A stretch of 64,000 nucleotides of DNA from Scytonema hofmannii PCC 7110 (GTDB lineage Bacteria > Cyanobacteriota > Cyanobacteriia > Cyanobacteriales > Nostocaceae), in NCBI RefSeq assembly GCF_000346485.2, contig NZ_KQ976354.1, positions 6,040,480 to 6,104,479 of the forward strand. Direction: 5' to 3'. The notes below the pieces were generated by a model that worked only from the letters and a program-made list of their open reading frames with translations, was not told where the DNA came from and searched no databases. Position 1 is the first letter of the stretch. Every line of letters begins with the position of its first letter. The translations under genes were made by a program, and so were the position numbers. Below, piece by piece: positions 55,501-63,043 of the stretch.

Positions 55501-56041
55501 TATTGAGATCTCGTTCTCGAGTGTCCACTGGGGCGCGACGGACTTTCACATCCGGTGCTAAATCTCTCGTTCCCGAACCAGAGTGACAGCAATCAAGCAC
55601 AATCAAGACATGAGGCTCTTTCTTTGCCACTAGAGAGATCAGGTAAGATAACTCCTTATCTGCAAGGTCTTTTTCATTAGCGGTACGGCTGTCGTAGCAT
55701 ATCAAGCTTTCATTCAGACGGTCTGGTTCTAAAACCCAAAATTCCTCTGGTGCTTTTTCTTGACCTCCATGACCCGCATAGTAGAAAAATACAACGTCAC
55801 TACTTTCAGCCTTGCACAGATGCTCCTTAAAGCCTTTAATAATGGCTTCGCGAGTTGCTTGTTCGTTCTTCAGAATTAAGGGTTCTATCAATTTCCATTC
55901 ACCATCTTTTGTTCGCTCTTCAAGATATTGTTGCGCTGCTACAATATCATTAACGCACCCCTGTAATGAAGGGACTTGGAAAACTGAGTTAGGGTCGTAT
56001 TGATCGATACCGACAAGCAGTGCGTAAATGCTTTTAGCCAT
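52505..56041 (-). CDS. Caspase / alpha-beta hydrolase (lipase-like) fusion
   Basis: This is an intact 1178-residue protein. Residues 1-300 are a caspase-like (C14) domain: GIDQYDPNSVFQVPSLQGC, catalytic His91 in YYAGHGG, Cys152 in LDCCHSGSG, and FSACRDYELAKEY. The middle (about 300-870) is long, mostly beta-rich and not recognised; it includes TKEIAVTLIRPQDARI and IFLEKVAYQKLG. The end (about 890-1178) is an alpha/beta hydrolase: IVLFIHGILGSTQRS, LHIVAHSMGGLIARWF with nucleophile Ser981, then HLVMLGTPNAGSPWP and a later DHVTYF His candidate. The hydrolase resembles PGAP1/triacylglycerol-lipase types. The protease may release or activate the lipase. There is no signal peptide or membrane helix. 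Confidence 0.9.
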   Translation of the reverse strand: MAKSIYALLVGIDQYDPNSVFQVPSLQGCVNDIVAAQQYLEERTKDGEWKLIEPLILKNEQATREAIIKGFKEHLCKAESSDVVFFYYAGHGGQEKAPEEFWVLEPDRLNESLICYDSRTANEKDLADKELSYLISLVAKKEPHVLIVLDCCHSGSGTRDLAPDVKVRRAPVDTRERDLNSYLFYEDKVALDELLTSSRNLDEQKKTTGVVLPPRGKHIMFSACRDYELAKEYKGDDGEPRGVFSYFFLQTLQRTNGKMTYRDLARNINAIVSGKVKEQSPQVDATNPQELDQPFLGGAIGDRDVYFALTYSKNESGWVIDGGGLHGLRASKETETLLAIFPLTTHSEELRNLDGALGEAKVTRVLPQRSKVQIIKGEENLSEKESYKAVAISLPLPPLKVYFRTDESDATGIEIARTALQTAGPGNKPSLYVREVEQAADANYYIDANKNQYWILQREDLSPAVAPIPETPRESYTSQTASELVTRLEHIARWKNVLDLSTPATSRIKPDDIEMEITILSGQKESPSSSELRVEYTYDSDNYEWQGPVLQVKLTNRSFKTLYANVLLLSEDYAVNADLFEQKSSIKLAPSDSGGATSVESEELVFYIPEAFLEQGITEYKDIFKLIVSTTEFNASLLQQDGLNPPPETRSLEQYRGSLDRLLDGVHTRNAVRAQGTYDDWMTKEIAVTLIRPQDARIVKSNGSTSLQDGLVEVQAHPSLHAKVNLTTVPQASRDLGNLILPPILRQEPRVTQSFEFTNSRGSDPGLSAIELSDIEDYTVVNKDAPLKIVVDKGLAENEYLLPFAYDSEDKFFLPLGRGIRTENGKTEIVVERLPKPITSSRSLQGSIKIFLEKVAYQKLGRPYNYPLLRSVASIDDKDRVTYEADTETIKAQVAQSQKIVLFIHGILGSTQRSLSSINKAKVTVNGQERTLKEHYDLVLAFDYENLQTTNEENAKLLGQRLQEIGLGANHDKELHIVAHSMGGLIARWFIEQEGGNQVVQHLVMLGTPNAGSPWPTIQDWVFAALGLGLNQLSAIVWPTTIVAVLLEILENNDLSLEQLHPDSEFLKAIASSGDPHVPYTIIAGDKSLIAGVSDEKSSQLHRLMQKLFGKAVDKAIDLAFFKQPNDLAVSLASITSVSNDRTPPPRILEPYVACDHVTYFTLPPGLAALSEALSPNQ

Positions 56042-56333
56042 GTCTGTTTACCCCAATATTGCTTTTGATTTTAAATATCTGCTAAATACTGTGTTACTAA
56101 ACACAGCTTTAAGAATAACTTAAGAAATGATACTTCTAAAAGTTCATTTGTTGCCATTGTTGTTCCCATTTTTACCACTTCTGTAGCTTCACTAGGAATG
56201 GGTTCATTGCCTGAAAGACGTATGATCAGCTGTTCCATATCTAATTTGCATATTAAACCGCAGAGGCGCAGAGGGCGCAGAGTAAGAGAGAGAAGAGTTT
56301 GGTGCTTTTTATCAAACCTTAAAAATATGCAAG

Positions 56334-56557
56334 TTAAATGTGTTTTAGCTTATCACGAATTTCCTGAATCACAGCATCTTGATATTGTTCTTGATTTTAT
56401 GAGGTAATTTATACACTATCACCCATGGCTCTTTGGGAAGGGGAGTGATTAAAAAACGTTCGGTATTGCTTGAGAGTCGGTCTGGGATCGCACGAGCATC
56501 TGTCACAGCAACAATATCAGTAAATGTACCACCGCGATCGGCAAAAACTTTTAACAT
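56334..56557 (-). pseudogene. N-terminal remnant of 5-oxoprolinase/hydantoinase A
   Basis: MLKVFADRGGTFTDIVAVTD through ERFLITPLPKEPWVIVYKL matches the start of 5-oxoprolinase (ATP-hydrolysing). The frame then shifts, and NQEQYQDAVIQEIRDKL continues the same family in a second frame to a stop at 56334. The remaining more than 1000 residues are absent. It lies between the caspase-lipase gene and the transposon end at 56607. It is based on recalled family sequence. The gap 56042-56333 holds only a ccgcagaggcgcagag dispersed repeat around 56257-56290. Confidence 0.55.
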
Positions 56558-56606
56558 GACTCCATTTCCTCAATGCTCTAAAGTAGATTAGTGCAGTACT
56601 GACACC

Positions 56607-56657
56607 TTTAACATATTCGCGGAATTCCCCATCCGCCATGCGGTGGGGATGGATAGC
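56607..56657. mobile_element. IS605-type end hairpin, left copy
   Basis: This is a 51-bp segment with hairpin ccccatccgccatgcggtgg plus gg. It is the reverse complement of 60281-60331 with few differences. The inner 22-bp hairpin also recurs in the same orientation at 58575-58596 after tnpB. A short palindrome acaccctttatgggtgt follows at 56673-56690. A 29-codon minus-strand frame starting MTQLVENWIDRLPSLEVDNH at 56754 lies beside it and is of doubtful coding value. Confidence 0.7.
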
Positions 56658-56852
56658 GCGACAACTACGAGGTACACCCTTTATGGGTGTCCGAGTGGTT
56701 GTCAACCTCTAAGCTCGGCAATCTATCAATCCAATTTTCAACCAATTGAGTCATAGTTTTCTCCTTGCTTGCGGCATATAACCTTAGCTTATTCAGCCTC
56801 CGCTCAGATATCCGTAAGTTCAATCCTTTTTTGGTCACGAATTTTGCGAAAG

Positions 56853-56929
56853 AAAAAAGGGGAATGCCATTACGGGATATCCTGCACTACCCCTCGATTA
56901 ATCTAGGGGCTTGGGCATTCCCCTTTTTT
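56853..56929. mobile_element. Cloverleaf-like structure left of tnpB
   Basis: The outer arms aaaaaaggggaatgcc/gggcattcccctttttt enclose a small ggatatcc palindrome and a stem acccct/agggg. This 77-bp unit recurs in the same orientation at 58387-58467 at the 3' end of tnpB. Subterminal structures of this kind mark the ends of IS200/IS605-type elements. Confidence 0.75.
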
Positions 56930-57024
56930 CAGAGCTTGGTCTCCGGTCATAGCTATCTACACAACGTCTACATGAATGTCAGAATAAAAGGGTAACGACA
57001 AAACGGCAAGGTGGTGGTTCAAAT

Positions 57025-58566
57025 ATGTCATTCAAAAGTAAGGAACAAAAAGAGCAGGATAAAGAAAAGAATAAAAATACTCACATTTCAACTGTTGTGC
57101 AGCATCTGAAATTGTCCAATCTTGGGTATGCTGTAATATCAGACATATTGTCACACGCAAACAGTTTATACAATACTTTAACCTTCAATCTGAGGCAAGG
57201 ATTTTTTGTACACAAAATTCTGAATTTTCAATCTCTAACTATTGATTTACAAACTGACTTCAAAGAAAACTATCATTACAAAATGCTGCATTCTCAAGCA
57301 GCACAATCCGTGTGTCACAAGGTAACTGAGAATTTCAAATCATTCAAACAGCTTTTAGACAAACATTTTAGAGAGGGGACAAAGAAACCATTATTACCAG
57401 GTTATCGTCAAAAAGGTGGTATGTTTGAAGTGACATATCCCAGTCAATCAGTCAATATATCACAAGAGCATGGCATTATATTTGCTACTGTTTCTACTGG
57501 CATTATGTTCAAGAAGCAGCACAAAGAAGATGTCATGGGAACAAGTTTAAATGAGAGATTGAGATTCAGAGTTCCCGATGACATTGACCCCTCTAACCTC
57601 GTTGAGCTAGTGATTACATCAAAGCATAGAGAGATTTATCTACATTGGGTATGCAGAAAGAAAAATGAAATTGTTGCCACATTAAATAAGTCAAGTGTTT
57701 TAGGAATTGACATCGGATTGAACAACTTTGTTACCTGTATTCCGAACACAGGTGAAGAAGGATTTCTCATAAATGGGCGACCATTAAAGGCAATAAATCA
57801 GTTTTATAACAAGACTGTATCTAAGCTAAAAAAGGGTAAGGATGAGAATTTCTGGAGTGGTAGTTTAGCTAGGGCAACGCAGTCTAGGAATAACCAAGTC
57901 CGCGATTTTATCAAGAAATCTGCACGGACAATAATCAATAAATGTTTAGAATCAGGAATAAGTAAAATTGTATTTGGTTGGAACCAAGGAATTAAGAATG
58001 AAATAGATAACGGACGTGTCAATAATCAAAATTTTGTACAGGTTCCATTCACCGCATTACGTGATACACTCAAGTATCTCTGTGAGAGATCTGGTATAGA
58101 ATTTGTAGTTGTAGAAGAATCATACACCTCAAAAATGTCATTTTTTGACGGTGATGAATTACCCGTTTACGGTCAAGAAACCGAAGAACAGAAGAATCTT
58201 AAGCCTTCTGGAAGAAGAACAAAACGCGGGGAATACAAAACAGGAAATAACACAATTATCAACGCGGATGCCAATGGGGCTTCCAATATTTTGAGAAAGG
58301 CCAAAATTGATACATCAAAAATTACTTTTCGGGTGTGTCAAATTCTCAAGACAATCAATATTTGGATAGGTCACGCACAGGGCAAGAAAAAAAGGGGGAA
58401 TGCCATTAATGGATATCCTGCACTACCCCTCAATAAATCAAGGGGCTTGGGCATTCCCCCTTTTTTTAAAGGCTTAATCCTCGGTAAAAAATTCCCATCA
58501 CGTAAAGGTACGGCAGCAGGCTTGTCTTGTTGTACGACTATAGGACTCACTGAACCGGGTCAGTAA
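57025..58566 (+). CDS. tnpB: TnpB-type RNA-guided nuclease without zinc-ribbon cysteines
   Basis: This 513-residue protein has the three RuvC acidic positions visible: Asp in VLGIDIGLNNFVTC (about 235), Glu in FVVVEESYTSKMS (about 370), Asp in INADANGASNIL (about 415). The N-terminal half has the helical nucleic-acid binding region (KPLLPGYRQKGGMFEVTYPS). Between RuvC-II and RuvC-III the usual CxxC...CxxC zinc ribbon is absent. The last about 65 codons read through the cloverleaf repeat at 58387-58467, so the true family C-terminus is near IWIGHAQGKK. No tnpA is present, so the element depends on a helper. Confidence 0.85.
   Translation: MSFKSKEQKEQDKEKNKNTHISTVVQHLKLSNLGYAVISDILSHANSLYNTLTFNLRQGFFVHKILNFQSLTIDLQTDFKENYHYKMLHSQAAQSVCHKVTENFKSFKQLLDKHFREGTKKPLLPGYRQKGGMFEVTYPSQSVNISQEHGIIFATVSTGIMFKKQHKEDVMGTSLNERLRFRVPDDIDPSNLVELVITSKHREIYLHWVCRKKNEIVATLNKSSVLGIDIGLNNFVTCIPNTGEEGFLINGRPLKAINQFYNKTVSKLKKGKDENFWSGSLARATQSRNNQVRDFIKKSARTIINKCLESGISKIVFGWNQGIKNEIDNGRVNNQNFVQVPFTALRDTLKYLCERSGIEFVVVEESYTSKMSFFDGDELPVYGQETEEQKNLKPSGRRTKRGEYKTGNNTIINADANGASNILRKAKIDTSKITFRVCQILKTINIWIGHAQGKKKRGNAINGYPALPLNKSRGLGIPPFFKGLILGKKFPSRKGTAAGLSCCTTIGLTEPGQ
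58387..58467. mobile_element. Cloverleaf-like structure inside the 3' end of tnpB
   Basis: This is a second copy of 56853-56929 with a few substitutions that keep the stems paired (gggggaatgcc/gggcattccccc; acccctc/aggggc). It overlaps the coding end of tnpB, where guide (omega) RNAs of TnpB systems usually arise. Confidence 0.75.
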
Positions 58567-58574
58567 ATTAGAAA

Positions 58575-58596
58575 CCCCATCCGCCATGCGGTGGGG
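58575..58596. mobile_element. End hairpin after tnpB
   Basis: ccccatccgccatgcggtgg plus gg is identical to 56627-56648. It lies 8 bp after the tnpB stop and probably marks the right end. Confidence 0.65.
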
Positions 58597-58623
58597 TGGT
58601 TCATCGCCAATTTATCCTTCTTT

Positions 58624-58845
58624 ATGGTTAACTTGTCCCATTGCTTACTGGCTCGATTTCCTCATGGTAATCTTAACGGCAGTATTATAGACCTCAAAGC
58701 TTACTACCGTGGTTGTCTCTATGTCAACGAAACATTAAAACTTCTTCCCCAAAAACAAACGCCAGTTTTATTGGCTCAGATTTTCCATACTATCTCCTGT
58801 AATGGTCGTATTCACGCACCTTCAGCTTTTGTCCAGCCTTCATAA
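58624..58845 (+). CDS. Uncharacterised fragment
   Basis: This frame of 73 residues reads MVNLSHCLLARFPHGNLNGS then KAYYRGCLYVNETLKLLPQK and HTISCNGRIHAPSAFVQPS. The composition looks like real protein sequence, but I do not recognise it. The frame is open 11 codons further upstream into the TnpB end hairpin, so the gene may have been truncated by that insertion. The following 155 bp hold no gene. Confidence 0.35.
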   Translation: MVNLSHCLLARFPHGNLNGSIIDLKAYYRGCLYVNETLKLLPQKQTPVLLAQIFHTISCNGRIHAPSAFVQPS

Positions 58846-59000
58846 TTGGCAAAGGTATTGTCCAAGAAACCGGGTTTCTACTGAAACTTCATAAAGTTTT
58901 CATGAATATTTCATGAATTTTTCTGATAATACTTACGAAGTCTCGCTGTTTTCGGTAGTAGTTGGGTGTACTACCTTTTTAGTTAGATACACTCAACTTC

Positions 59001-59606
59001 ATGAAGCGCAGCTTAACAACAGCATATCACCTGCCTAAATATTTTGTTAACATCGCCACTGTCGTTATACTATTTCTAGGTGGTCTTGGTGTCGCCGGGA
59101 GTGGTTTTTTTCTAAGAAAAGCCATAAGTAGTGGAAGTCAATCTGAGATAGTAAGCGATCGCTCCGAGTACAAAGATATTCGCCATAAATTATGGTCTAA
59201 TCAGGGACAAATTAAACATTTTCCTACCGTGCTCCCTGCTGACGCTTTAGATGTGCGTGTTGCTTATTCTTCTGGCTCTTCTGAAGGAAATCGGTTTTTT
59301 CAACTGCGGTTAAAGCGATCGCCGCAAACAATTCAAAATTTACTTTCGCAGTATAGAGCGATGGCTCTGCATAAATATCAAGGTGGTAACACGAATGACC
59401 ACGCAAATCAAGTGAATGGCGTACCAACAACTTTCTTTCATACGAGTGATTCTCAAGAAGAATCTTTTCCTCCCTCCTATGAAGTTCTTGTGTTAGGGGC
59501 GCATGACAAAGGCAGTTCCAATTTTAGATGGAATCATGGAGAGAGTTTTGGAGTTGCGATTGATAGTTCGACTTCGGAGATTATTTATTGGGTGGAGGAA
59601 TGGTAA
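59001..59606 (+). CDS. Membrane-anchored hypothetical protein
   Basis: This 201-residue protein has an N-terminal membrane helix (YFVNIATVVILFLGGLGVAG) and an exported or cytoplasmic domain with FPTVLPADALDVRVAYSSG, FFQLRLKRSPQTIQNLLSQY and EIIYWVEEW. No family is recognised. It is full length and uninterrupted, and stands alone. Confidence 0.65.
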   Translation: MKRSLTTAYHLPKYFVNIATVVILFLGGLGVAGSGFFLRKAISSGSQSEIVSDRSEYKDIRHKLWSNQGQIKHFPTVLPADALDVRVAYSSGSSEGNRFFQLRLKRSPQTIQNLLSQYRAMALHKYQGGNTNDHANQVNGVPTTFFHTSDSQEESFPPSYEVLVLGAHDKGSSNFRWNHGESFGVAIDSSTSEIIYWVEEW

Positions 59607-59611
59607 TCGTA

Positions 59612-59639
59612 GTAGGGGCGCAATGCCTTGCGCCCGTAC
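59612..59639. repeat. Palindromic repeat gtaggggcgcaatgcc
   Basis: gtaggggcgcaatgccttgc followed by gcccgtac, a second copy of the 11558-11585 family. The gap 59607-60108 otherwise contains a ggcgggacgcccaccccac palindrome near 59840 and the repeats at 59940-60033. Confidence 0.65.
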
Positions 59640-59939
59640 AGTGGTTAGTGGGATTTGACTACAAACTTTCGATACAGCATTTTCTATGTTGACTTTAAAC
59701 GAAAGTCAAGCTTGTCCATACCATTAGTTGCCATTTTAAAAGCACCTGACTGACTTAACTCTCTTGTGTTTTGAACATCAAAACGCTCGTAAACAGCCTG
59801 CTTTAACTTCCACATTTAAATTGCATAATTAGGACAGGCGGGACGCCCACCCCACAGGAGTTTAAAAAAATTGTTCTTATAAACTAAATGTGTTTTAGCT
59901 TAATATCAAGTTTATGTTGTGTGTGATGTTGAGAATGCG

Positions 59940-60033
59940 ATCGCCCTTGGCGCAAGCCGTACCCGGCTTATCGCGAAGCGCAAGCTGAAAGAGCGCTTAT
60001 CGCCCTTGGCGCAAGCCGTACCTGGCTTATCGC
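59940..60033. repeat. Two 35-bp direct repeats
   Basis: Copies 59940-59974 and 59999-60033 differ at one base (acccgg/acctgg). Each starts atcgcccttggcgcaagccg and ends ggcttatcgc, with internal palindromes. The 24-bp spacer (gaagcgcaagctgaaagagc plus gctt) contains another small stem. Confidence 0.85.
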
Positions 60034-60108
60034 TACAACTCATGCCATTTTGGATTTTAGATTTTAGATTTTGGTATAGATAGACAGTATAAATAGGAAA
60101 TAAAGAAA

Positions 60109-60270
60109 ATGTCAAATAAACATATGCTGACTTTTCGAGTTACCGAGCAAGAAAAGAAAATTCTAAATACGTACTGTGACTTGACAGGTAGAACTCAGGT
60201 TGATGTGTTTCGCGAGTTTGTTCGTTCGTTAGAAGACAAATTACAAAAACTAGAGGTACTCACCCAGTAG
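60109..60270 (+). CDS. Ribbon-helix-helix protein next to a transposon end
   Basis: This 53-residue protein (MSNKHMLTFRVTEQEKKILN, then TYCDLTGRTQVDVFREFVRS and LEDKLQKLEVLTQ) shows a beta strand and two helices of the RHH/CopG type. Its stop is 11 bp before the IS605-type end at 60281-60331. RHH genes often accompany TnpB in IS605-like elements, so this is likely the accessory gene of an element that lost its tnpB. It resembles the RHH at 40468-40656. Confidence 0.6.
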   Translation: MSNKHMLTFRVTEQEKKILNTYCDLTGRTQVDVFREFVRSLEDKLQKLEVLTQ

Positions 60271-60280
60271 GTTTTTGTGT

Positions 60281-60331
60281 GCTATCCATCCCCACCGCAT
60301 AGCGGATGGGGAATTCCGCGAATATGTTAAA
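60281..60331. mobile_element. IS605-type end hairpin, right copy
   Basis: Reverse complement of 56607-56657 over 51 bp, with hairpin ccccaccgcatagcggatgg plus gg. It ends in aatatgttaaa. Confidence 0.7.
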
Positions 60332-60351
60332 TTCTGACTAAACTTACCTTT

Positions 60352-61218
60352 TCAAATTACTGCAAAATCTACCTTGTCCCCAATTAGCTGCAAAAAACCC
60401 GTTCCAAAGTGCTGAATTTCAAAAAAACTTGCTTGCTCTGGTTGAGTTTTGTAAATTCGGAATGTTTTCATAATTCCTAAGGTAGCAGCACTTTCTAAAG
60501 GACTTACAAAGCTGGTATCTCGGTCAAGAAAATAGGACTGGCTTACCCAATGAGCCATTTGATTGGCATTGAGAAAGTAGCAACCAGCGTGGGGGTTGAG
60601 AGCGCGACGAAAGGTGATTGGCATTCCCATAATTTTGCCTTTAAGTTCTGGTTGCTCTGTCACATTTTGAAAGGGGGCTGTGACTCGTGGGGCTAGATCG
60701 CCGTCAATGTAAGCTTTGCAGGTTAAAGCGTGGCTAGAGACTTCATAGCGATTGGGTTGAAGAAGGCTCCGATCGCTTGCTTGTTGAGTAAACCAGTTTA
60801 ACTTGACAAAAAACCAAGGATCGTGAATGGTTAAGTCGTCTTCTAAGAAACAGTAGTAATCATATTGACCCAAACAATCTTGTAGCAGTGCTTGACACTC
60901 AAACCCCAATAGCAATGGCTCTACTTCAGTCGCATGGTGTTTGTAAAAATGGGATGGTAGTTCAAGCTGATTGAGGAGATGAGCATTTTTGGTCGTACAA
61001 ATAATAATATCCAAATCGTAGGCTTGCGGTTGATTAGCTGGAAAAGCTAGCCGCTGTCCAATATTAATAATACTTTGAGATTTGCCAAATAGCTGATGTA
61101 AAGCAGCAAGGTTTTGCCTTAATGCTTGCAGGCGAGGGCGGGGGTCTTTCCTTTGGGAAGCGTGCTTACCCTTGCTATCAGGATTAAAAAAGTGGGCAAT
61201 GGTAAAAAGAATTCGCAT
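60352..61218 (-). CDS. Glycosyltransferase-like protein (GT-A)
   Basis: This 288-residue protein begins MRILFTIAHFFNPDSKGKHA. FLEDDLTIHDPWFFVKLNWF contains an EDD motif like the metal-binding DxD of GT-A glycosyltransferases, and GYDYYCFLEDD-type context supports it. Histidines in FEIQHFGTGFLQL close the protein. There is no membrane helix. Glycosyltransferase is the best reading, at moderate confidence; another glycosyltransferase lies 2 kb further on. Confidence 0.6.
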   Translation of the reverse strand: MRILFTIAHFFNPDSKGKHASQRKDPRPRLQALRQNLAALHQLFGKSQSIINIGQRLAFPANQPQAYDLDIIICTTKNAHLLNQLELPSHFYKHHATEVEPLLLGFECQALLQDCLGQYDYYCFLEDDLTIHDPWFFVKLNWFTQQASDRSLLQPNRYEVSSHALTCKAYIDGDLAPRVTAPFQNVTEQPELKGKIMGMPITFRRALNPHAGCYFLNANQMAHWVSQSYFLDRDTSFVSPLESAATLGIMKTFRIYKTQPEQASFFEIQHFGTGFLQLIGDKVDFAVI

Positions 61219-61331
61219 TAATGATACAACGTTATAACTATTGAATCTGTTGCTATCTTCAATTATAAGAGTAGCAACAGATGATAGTAAGTTTACTGAG
61301 GCTGTACTAGTTAAGATTATCAGCTGAACTC

Positions 61332-62900
61332 TTAGGAAAACTGAAAGACAGGGCGATTGGTGGGATCGACATTGGTGTTGATATGAGCCAGAGTAAAGGG
61401 GGTATTGGCAAGGGTGAGTAACAGGTTGCCTGTGCCAAAGCCTGTATTATCAGCAATGCCGTCTCCTAATCGAAACTGAGAACTACCATTGACTATCAGT
61501 ACATCAACTGCAGCAATACCGTCGAAGGAAAGGATGTCTCCTCCTGTACCCGTCTGGAATCCGTTAATATTGTCTTGACCATTGCCATGACTGTAGCGAA
61601 AAGTATCAATTCCGTCACCACCGTTAAGGATATCATTTCCACCACTACCTATCAGGGTGTCATTTCCGTTACCACCTGTTAGAAAGTCGTTACCTAGTCC
61701 TCCGTCAAGATAATCACTGCCCCCACCACCATTAAGGGTGTCACTGCCTCCACCACCAAAGAGAGTATCATTCCCGCCAGCACCGACCAGAGAGTCGCTG
61801 CCTATACCTCCATCAAGAAAATCATTGCCAGCACTACCACTGAGGGTATCATTCCCATCATTGCCAAAGAGGTTATCGTTGTTGTCTGTTCCATTGAGGG
61901 TGTTGTCATTGACATCTCCAAGGTACAAACCAATAGCATCAACGGCGATCGCACCCGTGAGATCCGCTCCTACAAAAGTGGCGTTTGTGAAGTCGCCTTT
62001 AGACAGATCGGCATTTCTCAGGTTGGCATTGGTAAAATTCGCACCAATAGCAGTTCCGTTGAAGAAGAGACCTTCGGCATGAGCTTGAGTAAAGTTAGCT
62101 CCACTCAAGTCGGTGTCGTCAAATTTGGCCCCACTGAGATTTGTAACTGTAATACTGCCATTAGTCGCGACAAAGGGACTAAAATCAGCACCCTTTAAAA
62201 CAGCATCATCTGCAAGAAAGTTGCTTAAATTAGCGCCACGAAATCTGACATTACCCGGTTGGCTGGGATCGAGTGGAGCATCACTGAGAGAGACATTACT
62301 GAGATTAGCTAGGTCAAAAATAGAGTTTTGCAGGGTAATATCCGTAAGTTTTGCTAGTCGGAAGTCAGCACCTGTGGCATTGACATTTATGAAAAGAGTT
62401 GCTTCAAAGTTCGTCTCTTCGAGCGTGGCATTGACTAGTGTGGCACCCGTTAAGTCAGCGGCTTTGAGATTCGCTTTGTCTAGATTGGCTCCTGTAAAAT
62501 TCGCCCCTCTAAGGTTGGGTCGTTCAGATTGTTCGCCACTGAGATTGGCTTCTTGCAAGTTAGCATTAGTTAGATCGGCATTTGACAGGTTAATGAATTT
62601 GGTGGTAATCAACGACAAATTAGCTTGTCTCAGGTTGGCTCCACTGAGATTAACATTCTCCAATTTTGCTTTGAAGAATGTCGCTGGTTGCGGAAAGTTA
62701 TTGTTAGGGGCAAAAATGGCATGAGATGCATCCACGTTGAGCAGCTCCGCTTCTTCAAAGTTAGTACCTCTGAGCTGTGTTCTCACAAATTGAACGCCGT
62801 TCAACTTGGCTTTGAAAAACGTCGAGCCATTCAGGTTTTGGTTGCTAAAGTGATTTCCTACCAGAGTTTGTTCGCTATAGTTGAAAGCTGGCATATGCAA
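61332..62900 (-). CDS. Pentapeptide-repeat protein with RTX calcium-binding repeats
   Basis: This is a 522-residue protein. Residues 1-325 are pentapeptide repeats (A(D/N)LxN pattern): NLSGANLRQANLSLI, NANLQEANLSG, GANFTGANLDKANLKAADLT, NLRNADLSKGDFTNATFVGA. This forms a quadrilateral beta-helix. Residues 330-455 are hemolysin-type nonapeptides (GGxGxDxLx: GNDGNDTLSGSAGNDFLDGG), which form a calcium-binding beta-roll and usually mark type I secretion. There is no signal peptide, as expected for that route. The DNA repeats are fairly uniform, suggesting internal duplication. Target unknown. Confidence 0.88.
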   Translation of the reverse strand: MHMPAFNYSEQTLVGNHFSNQNLNGSTFFKAKLNGVQFVRTQLRGTNFEEAELLNVDASHAIFAPNNNFPQPATFFKAKLENVNLSGANLRQANLSLITTKFINLSNADLTNANLQEANLSGEQSERPNLRGANFTGANLDKANLKAADLTGATLVNATLEETNFEATLFINVNATGADFRLAKLTDITLQNSIFDLANLSNVSLSDAPLDPSQPGNVRFRGANLSNFLADDAVLKGADFSPFVATNGSITVTNLSGAKFDDTDLSGANFTQAHAEGLFFNGTAIGANFTNANLRNADLSKGDFTNATFVGADLTGAIAVDAIGLYLGDVNDNTLNGTDNNDNLFGNDGNDTLSGSAGNDFLDGGIGSDSLVGAGGNDTLFGGGGSDTLNGGGGSDYLDGGLGNDFLTGGNGNDTLIGSGGNDILNGGDGIDTFRYSHGNGQDNINGFQTGTGGDILSFDGIAAVDVLIVNGSSQFRLGDGIADNTGFGTGNLLLTLANTPFTLAHINTNVDPTNRPVFQFS

Positions 62901-63043
62901 TCCCTCTAAAAAATGTAAAAGTTCCCTAATTTGTCAAAAAACTGTAGGTGCAATCTGAAGCGAAAATGAGTCGCGCTTCTTACAGAAACTTGATTTGCGA
63001 ATTTTGATAACAGTTACCTTAAGTGACTGCTTTCACTAAACTG

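Noticed and set aside
56853..56929. tRNA gene (cloverleaf shape)
   Set aside because: The arm sizes, the missing T-loop sequence and the second copy at the tnpB end show a transposon structure, not a tRNA.
62113..62724. Plus-strand protein opposite the pentapeptide gene
   Set aside because: The long open frame is a by-product of the repeated GC-biased codons of the pentapeptide repeats.
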